NCBI RefSeq assembly: GCF_002157835.1
Contig: NZ_CP020809.1
Location: 4,154,001 to 4,218,000, forward strand
DNA: 64,000 bases
DNA from: Mycobacterium dioxanotrophicus
GTDB taxonomy: Bacteria > Actinomycetota > Actinomycetes > Mycobacteriales > Mycobacteriaceae
Direction of reading: 5' to 3'
Shown: positions 16,721 to 25,160 of the stretch, in pieces
How the letters are laid out: each line of letters opens with the position of its first letter
Position numbering within the stretch: the stretch's first letter is position 1
Translations under genes and position numbers: made by a program
The notes under the pieces: model-generated
What the model was told of the DNA's origin: nothing
The model's database searches: none
Seen by the model: the letters and a program-made list of their open reading frames with translations, nothing else

Positions 16721-18025
16721 TCATTGGAACTCGCACAGATGGGTGAGCTTGATCTGATCGGTGCGCCAAACGATCATCTCGTTGTTGAGCACACCGCAGT
16801 GGCCGCCGCGGATGTAGAGCGAGTCGAACTTGCGGCCTTTATCGTCGGTGCCGGTGCGGGATCTGCGTACCAAATCAGACCCGTATGAGCCCGCAGTGGA
16901 GCGGCATTCCCGGCCCATCACCACGTCGGCGAGGAACATCAGAGGATTGCCCTGTCCACCACGACCCCGCTGCCCAGGGGCACTGCCGATCGCGTAGTTG
17001 AGGCTTTTCGTTGACTGGTCGGAGAAGTAGACACCGTCGCCAAACATGCGGCCGGTCGTGTTGTAGGCACCTGCCGTCGCCGGTGGGCAGATCAAGCCGG
17101 TACGCAAGATCGAGAGCACATTCCCCGTGGTGGTTCCGTGCCACAACTCACGCGTGTGTTTGAGCGAGTCCTTACGGGCGTCCCAGGCTGCGCCATCGCC
17201 GTCGACGAGAGCCCACACACGGCGCAGTTTGAGCCGATTCGCGGCGTGCATGGAGTTGCGAGAATGATCGAACTTCGCTGCAATGCGTGCGAAATCCTCA
17301 TCCCCCGTTCCCAGTTCGGTCATCGTGTGACGGAACGGGATTGCCACATTCTCAGCCTCGTCGTCGTCGGCAGCCGCGGTTGACATGACGACCGCCGATT
17401 CCAACGCGTCAAGTAGGTCGTCCTGCTGTCGGCACCATGTGGACGTCACCCAGTCCGTCTCGCGAACGTTGGCGATTTTCTGCGGGATCAACGTCAGGTA
17501 CCTCTCCACTGCCCAGCGGTCGTATCCGGAACGCAACTGGGCGAGTGCTGACCGCGCCGCGGTGATTTGGTCAAGCGACACGGGTCCCAGTGCGGTAGTC
17601 ACCGATCCGCTGTCGCTGACCGTGATTCGGCCACCGGTGGCGCTGTCGATAGCGTGCCTGTTGTAGCGGACCAGCTGGTCCAGCAGCTCGGCTGACGCCG
17701 ATGGCACGGCACCGGGGAACAGACCGGCAGCGACGTGGCGACGCAACGCGCCGTTTGCTGCGTGAGGTTTGCACGCCCGGGTGGAGGCTCCGTCGAACAC
17801 GGTGTAGCCCTTGCGCAGCTTCTCATCGAGCTTGGCCCGGAAACTGCCGTGTCCGGGGTAGGTGCGGGCCTGGGCATTGCCAGCGCCGATGCGGCCCCAC
17901 CGTGCCAGTGTCGATCCGTCAGGCATCCTCGACAGCTCGTAGAACTTGTTGTTGTTGCCGGCCGCGTTGACCTGGATCAAGGTCACGGTCTCGACTGCAT
18001 TGGTGGGCGTCGTGGCGGTGGTCAT
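16721..18025 (-). CDS. Bacterial poly(ADP-ribose) polymerase with WGR domain
   Basis: 434 aa. An N-terminal WGR domain (about residues 12-90, with ARWGRIG at 41-47) precedes a helical PARP regulatory-like region and a C-terminal ADP-ribosyltransferase domain. The H-Y-E catalytic signature of true poly-ADP-ribosylating enzymes is visible: H296 in LWHGTT, Y333 in GVYFSD followed by SLNY, and E416 in NNEMIVW before the terminal strand. WGR domains sense DNA ends in PARP1-3, so this enzyme probably modifies proteins or DNA ends on DNA damage. PARPs are rare in bacteria. ATG start with GGGGAGAAG upstream; a 17-bp palindrome shared with other operons of the element lies 20 bp before the start codon. 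Confidence 0.9.
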   Translation of the reverse strand: MTTATTPTNAVETVTLIQVNAAGNNNKFYELSRMPDGSTLARWGRIGAGNAQARTYPGHGSFRAKLDEKLRKGYTVFDGASTRACKPHAANGALRRHVAAGLFPGAVPSASAELLDQLVRYNRHAIDSATGGRITVSDSGSVTTALGPVSLDQITAARSALAQLRSGYDRWAVERYLTLIPQKIANVRETDWVTSTWCRQQDDLLDALESAVVMSTAAADDDEAENVAIPFRHTMTELGTGDEDFARIAAKFDHSRNSMHAANRLKLRRVWALVDGDGAAWDARKDSLKHTRELWHGTTTGNVLSILRTGLICPPATAGAYNTTGRMFGDGVYFSDQSTKSLNYAIGSAPGQRGRGGQGNPLMFLADVVMGRECRSTAGSYGSDLVRRSRTGTDDKGRKFDSLYIRGGHCGVLNNEMIVWRTDQIKLTHLCEFQ

Positions 18026-18045
18026 GTTCTTCTCCCCGTCTGGTT

Positions 18046-18062
18046 ATCTCTAAAATAGAGAT
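18046..18062 (-). promoter_or_regulatory. 17-bp palindromic operator, PARP copy
   Basis: ATCTCTAAAATAGAGAT, which on the gene strand reads ATCTCTATTTTAGAGAT: 7-bp perfect arms around TTT. It lies 20 bp before the PARP ATG. One of six copies on the element. Confidence 0.75.
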
Positions 18063-18163
18063 TAGAGGACAGGTGTGACAAGCAGTCGCACACGACCGCC
18101 AACGCGGCTTGGTCGTGGCATTGGCAATCTGATGAGTCGGCGAGTGAAGCGTCCGATTAACGG

Positions 18164-18192
18164 CACTCGTGACGGCAGCTGCGTCACGAGTG
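18164..18192. repeat. Inverted repeat with TGACG core
   Basis: Arms CACTCGTGACG and CGTCACGAGTG, 11 bp each and perfect, separated by 7 bp. Each arm contains the TGACG core of the surrounding heptamer repeats. Confidence 0.7.
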
Positions 18193-18411
18193 CTGCACCG
18201 ATACGACCGGCCGCCGCGTCACCTGACGCAGTGACTTGACGCGGCTGAGCGCATTGCAGACGGACTCGTGACGCAGCTGCGTGATGCAGTACTGCATCAC
18301 GCGCACACGGAAAACGTTCCGCGAAGCTGTACCGCGTCACACGGTTCATGACGCACCGCTTCTGCATTGGTGACGCAATCACCGCGGGCACCGATGCGTC
18401 AGCGTGACGCA
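18180..18411. repeat. Cluster of TGACGCA heptamers
   Basis: Exact copies start at 18224, 18269, 18349, 18371 and 18405 (plus) and at 18180 and 18395 (minus), with several one-mismatch copies between. Roughly 0.03 exact copies would be expected by chance in this length. Five more lie in the adjacent DUF2637 gene. Confidence 0.75.
18279..18302. repeat. 24-bp perfect palindrome
   Basis: Half-site GCGTGATGCAGT followed directly by its reverse complement, without a spacer, in the middle of the TGACGCA cluster. No run of U follows, so a protein-binding site is more likely than a terminator. Confidence 0.75.
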
Positions 18412-18646
18412 AAGCAGTTCTTCTGGCGCCCCGGAGTTTCGTGGCTACCAAACAGCTGCGGAGAAAGGCGCCAGCGCCCAGCTGCGCCACCGATCGATGG
18501 ATGTGGAAACCGGCCGGGGTGTCGCATGCTGTCGCGAAAACCGGTAGGTCGGATGTGCGGATACTCCCCCCGCCGGCCACCCAGGGCGCGACGGCAGCTG
18601 GCGACTTCAACGGAGACTGCGAGCATTTAGCAACGTGATCATTGAG

Positions 18647-18656
18647 GGACGTGACA
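18647..18656 (+). repeat. Intergenic motif GGACGTGACA, copy 5
   Basis: Preceded by G, so it matches the GGGACGTGACA form. It points right, toward the DUF2637 gene about 580 bp downstream, with the 12-bp array between. Confidence 0.55.
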
Positions 18657-18887
18657 GCTCGCCATCGGTCCGCGCCAACCGCTGCCGCAGGTGCAGATAC
18701 AACCCCGGCTAGTCAAGGACGTCCCGCGAGCCGGCGACCTACATGCGCCCATCAGTCGGCGCGGAATTCGAGCCGCAACGGGTGCGCCTCCGCTCCGCTG
18801 ATCCCGCCGTGCGCGAGCACGTCGGCGGTTGGTTCGCAGCGGATGGGTAGGGGCAGTCAGCCGCCGCCAAAGACTTTGAGGGAAGCC

Positions 18888-18995
18888 GTATCTGGTGTCG
18901 TATCGGCATTTGTATCTACCTGTGTAGGTATCGCTGTATCGACCTCTGTAGCGAAGTCCGTAGTGTGCGCTGTAGCGCGGCCTGTAGCGCGGAGC
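18888..18995. repeat. 12-bp-periodic GTA array (nine units)
   Basis: GTA occurs at 18888, 18900, 18912, 18924, 18936, 18948, 18960, 18972 and 18984, exactly 12 bp apart, usually followed by TC or GC, while the other bases of each unit vary. The spacing is a multiple of three, so it also gives a V-x-x-x pattern on one strand and a Y-x-x-R pattern on the other. Neither frame has a convincing start, so I treat it as a DNA-level repeat with an open question about coding. Confidence 0.7.
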
Positions 18996-19237
18996 CGTCT
19001 TCGAACAAATACTCCTCACGCATGCGCGTTACGACATCGTGCGGCCTATAGGAGGCTCGCATCAGCCGGCCGACGATGCGAAAGGCCTGTAGCACTGTCG
19101 CTTATGGGTGTCACAGCTCGCAGTACCCCAAAAATCGCCCCTTGTCCGATGCGCGTCCTGCACCCGAATCGTGTTGCAACTTCTGGTTTCCTGTTCGCGG
19201 CCGCCGCACCCAGCGCACGGGCCAGAAAGGGAATGCG

Positions 19238-20269
19238 GTGACCCCCTACGAAATACACACACGCGTACGTCGCCTGTTGTGGGCGCTGCTGGCATTCGCC
19301 ACCACCGCTAGCCTGTCTGGAAACGTTGCTCGGACTGTGATCACGCACTCCGGTGCTGCCGCTGTCGGACCGATTGTCGCAGCCGCGCTGGCACCGTTCG
19401 CACTGTTGAGTCTCACTCACCTGCTTGGCTTGTGGTCGCATATCGCCGCACGTGGTCCGACCTACTGGTGCTTCCTTGTCGCGATCATTGCCCTGTCCGC
19501 CACGGCATTCAGGCTCTCGTTCGACGCACTGCGATCGCTAGCCATCGAGTACGGATACACGGCGAACGAGGCGGCTCTCTTCCCCGTGATGATCGATGGA
19601 ATCATCGCGGTCTGCACTCTCGGACTAGTCGTGCTGACACGTATCGAGATCGCCGCGATGGCACACCAAAGTGCCGCATCTGACGCACACACTGACGCAA
19701 CCAATGACGCACCTGACGCAGCACGCCACCTCACCTCTCGTCTGCGTGGCTGCATCACCACCGCGGTGCATCGCTTCAACCGGAGCGGGCCGGTGACGCA
19801 AGCCCGGCCCGCGGTGATGCAGCGAAACGACGCTCGTGAAGCACCTGTTGACGCGACGCATCGCGACGCAACGCCCGCCATCACACGTGACGGGGCGCAT
19901 CAGAACCAGACACCCGCAACGCTGCCACCACGTGGTCTTGAAGCACCCACATCCGCTTCGCCACTGTCCACGTCTGAACCGGCCGCCACTTCGGGCAGCG
20001 ACCAAACGAACCGCCCACAGCCAAAAAGCTCGACGTACCCCGCGCCCCGACGGTCGCAGCTGTCGCGGTCCAAACACGCCGCTTTGGCTCACCAGCTCGT
20101 CGACTCGAAGCGTGTCGCCGCTGCCCCCGACATGATCTGCGCCGTCCTGGATCACAACGCGGAAAAGAAGCCGAGTCGGGAGATTGCAGCTGAACTCGGT
20201 ACGTCACCGAGCAAGGTTCAGAGGATCCTTCGCGCAGCACGAGAAGCACAGCAGTCGGGCTTGGATTGA
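19238..20269 (+). CDS. DUF2637 (SpdB-like) membrane protein with C-terminal helix-turn-helix
   Basis: 343 aa from a GTG preceded by AGAAAGGGA. The first ~150 residues contain four membrane segments (LLWALLAFATTASLSGNVA; VGPIVAAALAPFALLSLTHLL; WCFLVAIIALSATAFRLSF; FPVMIDGIIAVCTLGLVVL) in the DUF2637 arrangement, found in spread proteins of Streptomyces conjugative plasmids. A polar linker follows, then a C-terminal HTH (PSREIAAELGTSPSKVQRIL, about 305-330). Likely role: DNA-binding membrane component in intramycelial or intercellular plasmid transfer. The linker coding sequence itself carries TGACGCA heptamers identical to those upstream. Confidence 0.75.
   Translation: MTPYEIHTRVRRLLWALLAFATTASLSGNVARTVITHSGAAAVGPIVAAALAPFALLSLTHLLGLWSHIAARGPTYWCFLVAIIALSATAFRLSFDALRSLAIEYGYTANEAALFPVMIDGIIAVCTLGLVVLTRIEIAAMAHQSAASDAHTDATNDAPDAARHLTSRLRGCITTAVHRFNRSGPVTQARPAVMQRNDAREAPVDATHRDATPAITRDGAHQNQTPATLPPRGLEAPTSASPLSTSEPAATSGSDQTNRPQPKSSTYPAPRRSQLSRSKHAALAHQLVDSKRVAAAPDMICAVLDHNAEKKPSREIAAELGTSPSKVQRILRAAREAQQSGLD
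19681..19800 (+). repeat. TGACGCA heptamers inside the DUF2637 gene
   Basis: Exact copies at 19681, 19693, 19705, 19714 and 19794, the first three spaced 12 bp apart and encoding DA-rich linker peptide (SDAHTDATNDAPDAA). Same heptamer as the non-coding cluster 1.3 kb upstream. Confidence 0.65.
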
Positions 20270-20517
20270 ACTTTGCTCGCCGCTTCCTGACCCGCGTTGG
20301 AATTGATAACAGCGAGCGATTCCGCGGCGCGGTCCGGCCGTTCTCGCTTCCCCGGCGTGTCGTGCTCGCTCCCTGGGCCAACACACCTCGCGCAGGCAAG
20401 GTGTCCCAGAAACGCATCCAGGTCCGACCGATCCGCGACTGCGATCCCAGATGCGCCTCCCCCGGACCAAGAAGGTGCGCGGCACCAGCCCCCGCCGCCG
20501 ACGGAAGGATCTAGTCA

Positions 20518-22539
20518 GTGAGCTACACCGCCGCGGATGTCATCGAGCTCGACGACATCCAGCACACCCGGATGCGGCCACAGGTCAACCTCGGTGCGAG
20601 GGTCTACCAGACCGCCGCTCGCGAGATCGTCGACAACGCCGTGGAAGAGGCAGGTGCTCACGGGTCCACGGTGTCGATCATCTTGAGATCCGACGGATCG
20701 TTCACCGTCACCGATGACGGCCGGGGCTTACCTGTTGACTCCGACCCGGCCGGCAAGAACGGCATCGTCAAAACACTGGGCACGGCGCGGTCAGGTGGGA
20801 AGTTCACCGCGCATGCCGACGCCGAGTCCACCGGTGCCGGCCTCAACGGGATCGGTGCTGCCGCCGCGGTGTTCATCTCCCGACGCACTGACGTCACCGT
20901 GTACCGCGCCGGGAAAACGTACAAGCAGAGCTTTGGTGGTGGGTATCCTGGCCGCTTCGCGGGTGACGGCTTCAATCCCGACGCCGACTTCACCCGCGAT
21001 GACACTCAGAAGCTGCGTGGACTGTCCAACGGCGAGCCCGCCGTGCACGGCACCTCTGTACGCATGCTGCTCGACCCGTCGGTGGCCCCCGACACCGCAC
21101 TCGACATCACCGAGGTTCTGCTGCGTGCCCACGCGGCGGTGCGCATGACCCAAAACGTGCGCCTGACCGTGATCGACGAAGGCTGGCCAGGCGGCCCCTT
21201 GCCCGCAGCTTTGTTGGGGTCATTCTCCGGGCCTTGGGGTACGGGCGCAGTGCTGGACTTCATGTGTGCCTGCGCGCAGACCCCCATACCCACGCTTCGG
21301 TCCTCTGTCGAAGGCCGCGGGGAGTATGTGACCGGTCGTGGGCCTACGCCGTTTCGCTGGTCGCTGACGGCCGGACCGGCCGAGCCCGCAACGGTGTCCT
21401 CCTTCTGCAACACCGTCTACACCGCTGATGGCGGATCGCATCTCAACGCGGCTGTAAAAGGACTGACCGAGGCCCTGGCGTCCCGCGCCGCGCGGCTGCG
21501 CGACCTCGGCCTGGCCAAAGGAGAGGATGGCCCCGAGCCGCAGGACTTCGCCGCGGTTACCGCACTGGCCGTTGACACCCGCGCGCCTGATGTCTCCTGG
21601 AACGGCCAAGACAAAACCGGAGTGTCGTCACGGTCTCTGAACACGGCAATGGCGACCGACGTGGCGCGCAGCACCGCGGTGTGGTCGGCCAACCCGGCGA
21701 ACACCGACACCGTGACCGTGTGGACGAAACTCGCTCTCGAAGCCGCACGCGCTCGCCGCAGTGCTGAGGGGGCCAAATCTCGGTCCCGTGCGGCATCTAA
21801 AGCCAAGGGGCTGGGGACGAATCTGTCACTGCCGCCAAAGCTGCTGCCCTGCCGTGAAACTGGCCGCGGTTCTGGAGCGGAACTGTTCATAGCAGAGGGT
21901 GACTCGGCTCTGGGCACCATCAAGGCCGCGCGGGACGCAACGTTCCAGGCAGCGTTCCCGCTCAAGGGCAAACCACCGAACGTCTACGGGTGGACGGTCG
22001 CAAAAGCTCGCGGTAAGGAGGAATTTCAGGCGATCGAGCGGATTCTCGACTGCGGGGTACGTGACCATTGCGACCCGGAGAAGTGCCGGTACGACAAGAT
22101 TCTTTTCGCCTCCGACGCCGATCCCGATGGGGGCAACATCAACTCGTCGCTGATCTCGATGTTCCTCGACTTCTACCGGCCTCTAGTCGAAGCCGGCATG
22201 GTCTACGTCACCCTTCCGCCGCTGTTCGTGGTCTCCGACAGCTCGCAGCGCATCTACTGCCAGGACGACGCCGAACGTGACGTCGCCGTAGCTCGATTGA
22301 GGTCAGGAGGCCGGTCGAGGGTCGAGGTGCAACGCAACAAAGGCCTCGGCGAGATGAACGCCGACGACTTCTGGAACACCGTGCTGGACCCAGGTCAGCG
22401 GACCGTTATTCAGGTACGCCCCGACGCCCTCGGCGGCGCACTGCACCACACCTTGTTCGGCGGGGCTCCTGAAGGCCGGCGCACGTGGATGGCCGACGCC
22501 GCTTCGCGCATTGATACCTCGTCCTTGGACCTGGATTAG
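20518..22539 (+). CDS. Type IIA topoisomerase, ATPase/TOPRIM subunit (GyrB/ParE-like)
   Basis: 673 aa. GHKL ATPase domain: N-box REIVDNAVEEA near residue 40, DDGRGLPVD near 67-75, TGAGLNGIGAAAAV near 105. Transducer domain follows. TOPRIM: IAEGDSALG near 457, LKGKPPNVYG near 483 and the acidic metal site SDADPDGGN near 531. C-terminal QRNKGLGEMNADDFW near 604. All main catalytic elements are present. The N-terminal strap is divergent from chromosomal GyrB. GTG start with GGAAGGA upstream. The partner subunit starts 12 bp after the stop. Likely role: resolving supercoils or catenanes of the large replicon; an atypical second type II topoisomerase is also known in M. smegmatis, and this pair may be related. 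Confidence 0.9.
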   Translation: MSYTAADVIELDDIQHTRMRPQVNLGARVYQTAAREIVDNAVEEAGAHGSTVSIILRSDGSFTVTDDGRGLPVDSDPAGKNGIVKTLGTARSGGKFTAHADAESTGAGLNGIGAAAAVFISRRTDVTVYRAGKTYKQSFGGGYPGRFAGDGFNPDADFTRDDTQKLRGLSNGEPAVHGTSVRMLLDPSVAPDTALDITEVLLRAHAAVRMTQNVRLTVIDEGWPGGPLPAALLGSFSGPWGTGAVLDFMCACAQTPIPTLRSSVEGRGEYVTGRGPTPFRWSLTAGPAEPATVSSFCNTVYTADGGSHLNAAVKGLTEALASRAARLRDLGLAKGEDGPEPQDFAAVTALAVDTRAPDVSWNGQDKTGVSSRSLNTAMATDVARSTAVWSANPANTDTVTVWTKLALEAARARRSAEGAKSRSRAASKAKGLGTNLSLPPKLLPCRETGRGSGAELFIAEGDSALGTIKAARDATFQAAFPLKGKPPNVYGWTVAKARGKEEFQAIERILDCGVRDHCDPEKCRYDKILFASDADPDGGNINSSLISMFLDFYRPLVEAGMVYVTLPPLFVVSDSSQRIYCQDDAERDVAVARLRSGGRSRVEVQRNKGLGEMNADDFWNTVLDPGQRTVIQVRPDALGGALHHTLFGGAPEGRRTWMADAASRIDTSSLDLD

Positions 22540-22551
22540 GAGCTCCACACC

Positions 22552-24681
22552 GTGACTGCCACAGAACAGAACCGCGACCTTGTGCTCGAGCAGAGCGCCG
22601 AGGACTACTGGAACCGATACCAACTCACCTTCGCGCTCTACAGCGTCAGCGATCGTGCGATACCGTCAGCATTCGACGGTCTCAAACCTGGACAGCGCCG
22701 TCTGCTGTACCAGATGCACGCCTCAAAGCTGCTGCCGGGCAACAAGCCGCAGAAGTCGTCGAAGGTCTGCTCGGCGGTTACCGGCAACCTGCACCCGCAC
22801 GGTGGTGCAGCGATGTATGGCGCAGCGGCGCTTCTGGCCGCCGACTTCCAGCGCGTCAAAATCATTGACGGACAGGGAGCTTTCCCGCGCATTCAAGGTG
22901 ACATACCGGCCGCCGACCGATACACAGAAATGCGCCTGTCCCCAACGGGTGCCGCGCTGACCTCTGAACTCGGAGACCACGCGGTACCGATGACCCATAC
23001 GTTCGACGGGGAATGGATTGAGCCGGTCGTGCTGCCGGCGCAATTCCCGTTCCTGCTCTGCAACGGTGCCGTCGGCATCGCCGAAGGTTGGGCCACCAAG
23101 GTTCCCGCACACAACCCCCGCGAGGTAATGGCGGCGTGCCGGGCACTACTGGCTGATCCACAGCTGCCCGATGACGCGCTTATGGAACTGCTGCCTGGCC
23201 CCGACTGGGGTTGCGGGGCATCCGTGGTCGGTTCCGACGGGCTGCGCGACTACATCACCACCGGAAAAGGTGCGTTCACCGTACGCGGCACGACGGTGAT
23301 CGACGGTAAGACGATCACGATCACTGAGCTTCCGCCCGGCGTTGCCAGTTCCACTGTGCAGGAACGAATCCGTGCTCTAGTCGAGTCGGGGGAAGCCCCG
23401 GGCATCGCCGACATGTCCGACCTGACCGACCGCCGCAACGGACTACGCATTGCAGTCACAGTAAAGCGCGGGCACGATCCTGAGACGGTGCGTGACCAGC
23501 TGCTGGCCCAGACTCCGCTGGAAGGCACGTTCGCAGCCAGCGTGGTTGCGCTTGATGGTGACCGGGTTCCGCGCTGGTGGACTGTGCGCGAACTGATCTC
23601 GGCGTTTTTGTCCCTGCGTGATTCAGTGGTGTTGCGCCGCAGCGAGTACCGGCTGGAGAAGGTCGAGGCGCGGCGACACCTGGTGGCCGGCCTGATGGCG
23701 GTGCACTTGGACATCGACGCCGCCGTGACGATCATCCGCGGCTCCGATACCGTCGACGACGCACGCACTGGGCTGCAAGCGCGGTTCACGATCGACGCAG
23801 AGCAGGCCGACTACGTACTGGCGATGCAGCTGCGCCGACTGACCCGGCTCGATGTGCTGGAACTGCAGGCTGAATCGAAGAAGCTGGATGCTGAACACGC
23901 CACGCTCACCCGACTGGTCTCGTCACCGACCGAGCGCCGCACCGTGATCGACGCGGAGCTGGTCGAGACGACAAGACTGTTCAACGCGCCCGAGTTCGAT
24001 CGCCGTACGCACCTGGACTTCGATGCTGTTCCGCTCTCCGGTGGGAGCTCCGACGACGGCCCCCGTGAGCGCACGATCAACAAGAACTGGCGACTCGATG
24101 ATCGGGGCGTGTTCTCCGACAGTCACGGTGAGTTGCTCTCGAGTGGTCTCGGCTGGGCGGTATGGACTGACGGCAGAGTGAAACTGACTGACGGCAAAGG
24201 ACTGCCGACAAAGACACGCGACGTTCCAGTCGCCCCAGATATCACCGGGCTGCTGTGCTCCGGAGTGTTGACCCCCGGTGCGCACCTCGGACTGATCACC
24301 CGACGCGGCAAGGTCTTGCGACTGGATCCCGCAACCGTTAATCCACAGGGCGCCGCCGGCAACGGGGTGGTCGGCGTCAAGCTGGCGGCCGATGGAGGTG
24401 ACGCGGTGATCGCCGCGTTCCCGCTCACTGGAGCTGAGTCTGAAGCGATCTTGTCGATCTCAGAGAAGGGCTGGAAAGTCACTGCTGTCTGGGATATTCC
24501 GACGAAAGGACGTGGCGGTAGCGGTGTCGGATTCCATCAGTTCATCAGCGGTGAGAGCATGCTCGTTTCTACGGTCGCCTCCACCACCGGCTTCGTGCGT
24601 GACGGAAAACCCGTACGCGCCGAGAAGCGAGCGAAGGCCTCGGTGAAGGGCGCAGCTACCGGAGTGGCTCCGGCGAACTGA
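22552..24681 (+). CDS. Type IIA topoisomerase, DNA-cleavage subunit (GyrA/ParC-like)
   Basis: 709 aa. Winged-helix/tower core with LKPGQRRLLYQM near 45-54, HPHGG at 81-85 and the active-site tyrosine Y124 in ADRYTEMRLSP. The coiled-coil segment with VLAMQLRRLTRLDVLELQAESKKL follows near 425-450. The C-terminal ~200 residues form degenerate beta-propeller blades; a canonical GyrA box (QRRGGKG) is not seen, so relaxation or decatenation is more likely than strong negative supercoiling. Co-transcribed with the ATPase subunit, AGGAG before the GTG. Ends at a strong hairpin. Confidence 0.9.
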   Translation: MTATEQNRDLVLEQSAEDYWNRYQLTFALYSVSDRAIPSAFDGLKPGQRRLLYQMHASKLLPGNKPQKSSKVCSAVTGNLHPHGGAAMYGAAALLAADFQRVKIIDGQGAFPRIQGDIPAADRYTEMRLSPTGAALTSELGDHAVPMTHTFDGEWIEPVVLPAQFPFLLCNGAVGIAEGWATKVPAHNPREVMAACRALLADPQLPDDALMELLPGPDWGCGASVVGSDGLRDYITTGKGAFTVRGTTVIDGKTITITELPPGVASSTVQERIRALVESGEAPGIADMSDLTDRRNGLRIAVTVKRGHDPETVRDQLLAQTPLEGTFAASVVALDGDRVPRWWTVRELISAFLSLRDSVVLRRSEYRLEKVEARRHLVAGLMAVHLDIDAAVTIIRGSDTVDDARTGLQARFTIDAEQADYVLAMQLRRLTRLDVLELQAESKKLDAEHATLTRLVSSPTERRTVIDAELVETTRLFNAPEFDRRTHLDFDAVPLSGGSSDDGPRERTINKNWRLDDRGVFSDSHGELLSSGLGWAVWTDGRVKLTDGKGLPTKTRDVPVAPDITGLLCSGVLTPGAHLGLITRRGKVLRLDPATVNPQGAAGNGVVGVKLAADGGDAVIAAFPLTGAESEAILSISEKGWKVTAVWDIPTKGRGGSGVGFHQFISGESMLVSTVASTTGFVRDGKPVRAEKRAKASVKGAATGVAPAN

Positions 24682-24694
24682 TCGGGCACGCACG

Positions 24695-24721
24695 GCCCCT
24701 GGGGTTGTCGGCACCAGGGGC
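24695..24721 (+). terminator. Hairpin after the topoisomerase operon
   Basis: Perfect 8-bp stem GCCCCTGG/CCAGGGGC, 11-nt loop, 13 bp beyond the stop codon. Confidence 0.65.
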
Positions 24722-25160
24722 TGCCGCGTCTGGGCATCGTGATCGGCACCAAGGCGGCCGGCGGCCGGACCGCGCATCAATTCCAGATCTCGGCACTCCT
24801 CGCGCAGTCGAGCGTGTTCGTTAATCCTGCAGCTGAAGTCAATCAACGCTGCGCACGTTGTCGCACAAGAATGCGAGGGCAGCCCAGGCCCCAGAAGCCG
24901 ATCCTGCGGCGTTGACGCCAACCGTGGCGGCCTCGTCCGGCCAGCAGCTCCGCGGCGTACCCGAGATCCGGGAGGAGACAGGCGTTGACCAACTGCGACC
25001 GGGCGAAGGCCGTGGCGACGCAGCGCGGCGGTTTGAGGACGAAACGGACCAGGCTGACCGGCACCCGATCCACACCACGTAAATTCGTGTAACCCATCGG
25101 GGTGGGACATCACCCTGTGTTCGTGGGTGATTCGAACGGACGCAGGGGGCAGGGGGCTGG
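24722..25160. other. Spacer without a supported gene
   Basis: About 440 bp. Short frames are open on both strands but none has a convincing Shine-Dalgarno sequence, codon bias or recognisable motif. It may hold a decayed gene; the promoter for the lipoprotein gene presumably lies at the right end. Confidence 0.35.

Larger units (their letters stand above)
18065..19237. other. Gene-poor region with structured repeats (possible cis-acting transfer or partition site)
   Basis: About 1.17 kb without a convincing gene. It contains seven exact TGACGCA/TGCGTCA heptamers between 18180 and 18411, an 11-bp-arm inverted repeat, a 24-bp palindrome, one intergenic 11-mer, and a 12-bp-periodic array. Clustered short repeats next to a SpdB-like gene are what a clt-type transfer locus, centromere or iteron region would look like; which one cannot be told from sequence. 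Confidence 0.6.

Noticed and set aside
18062..18640. Long open frames on both strands over the TGACGCA cluster
   Set aside because: Arginine- and cysteine-rich translations without start signals, explained by the repeats themselves.
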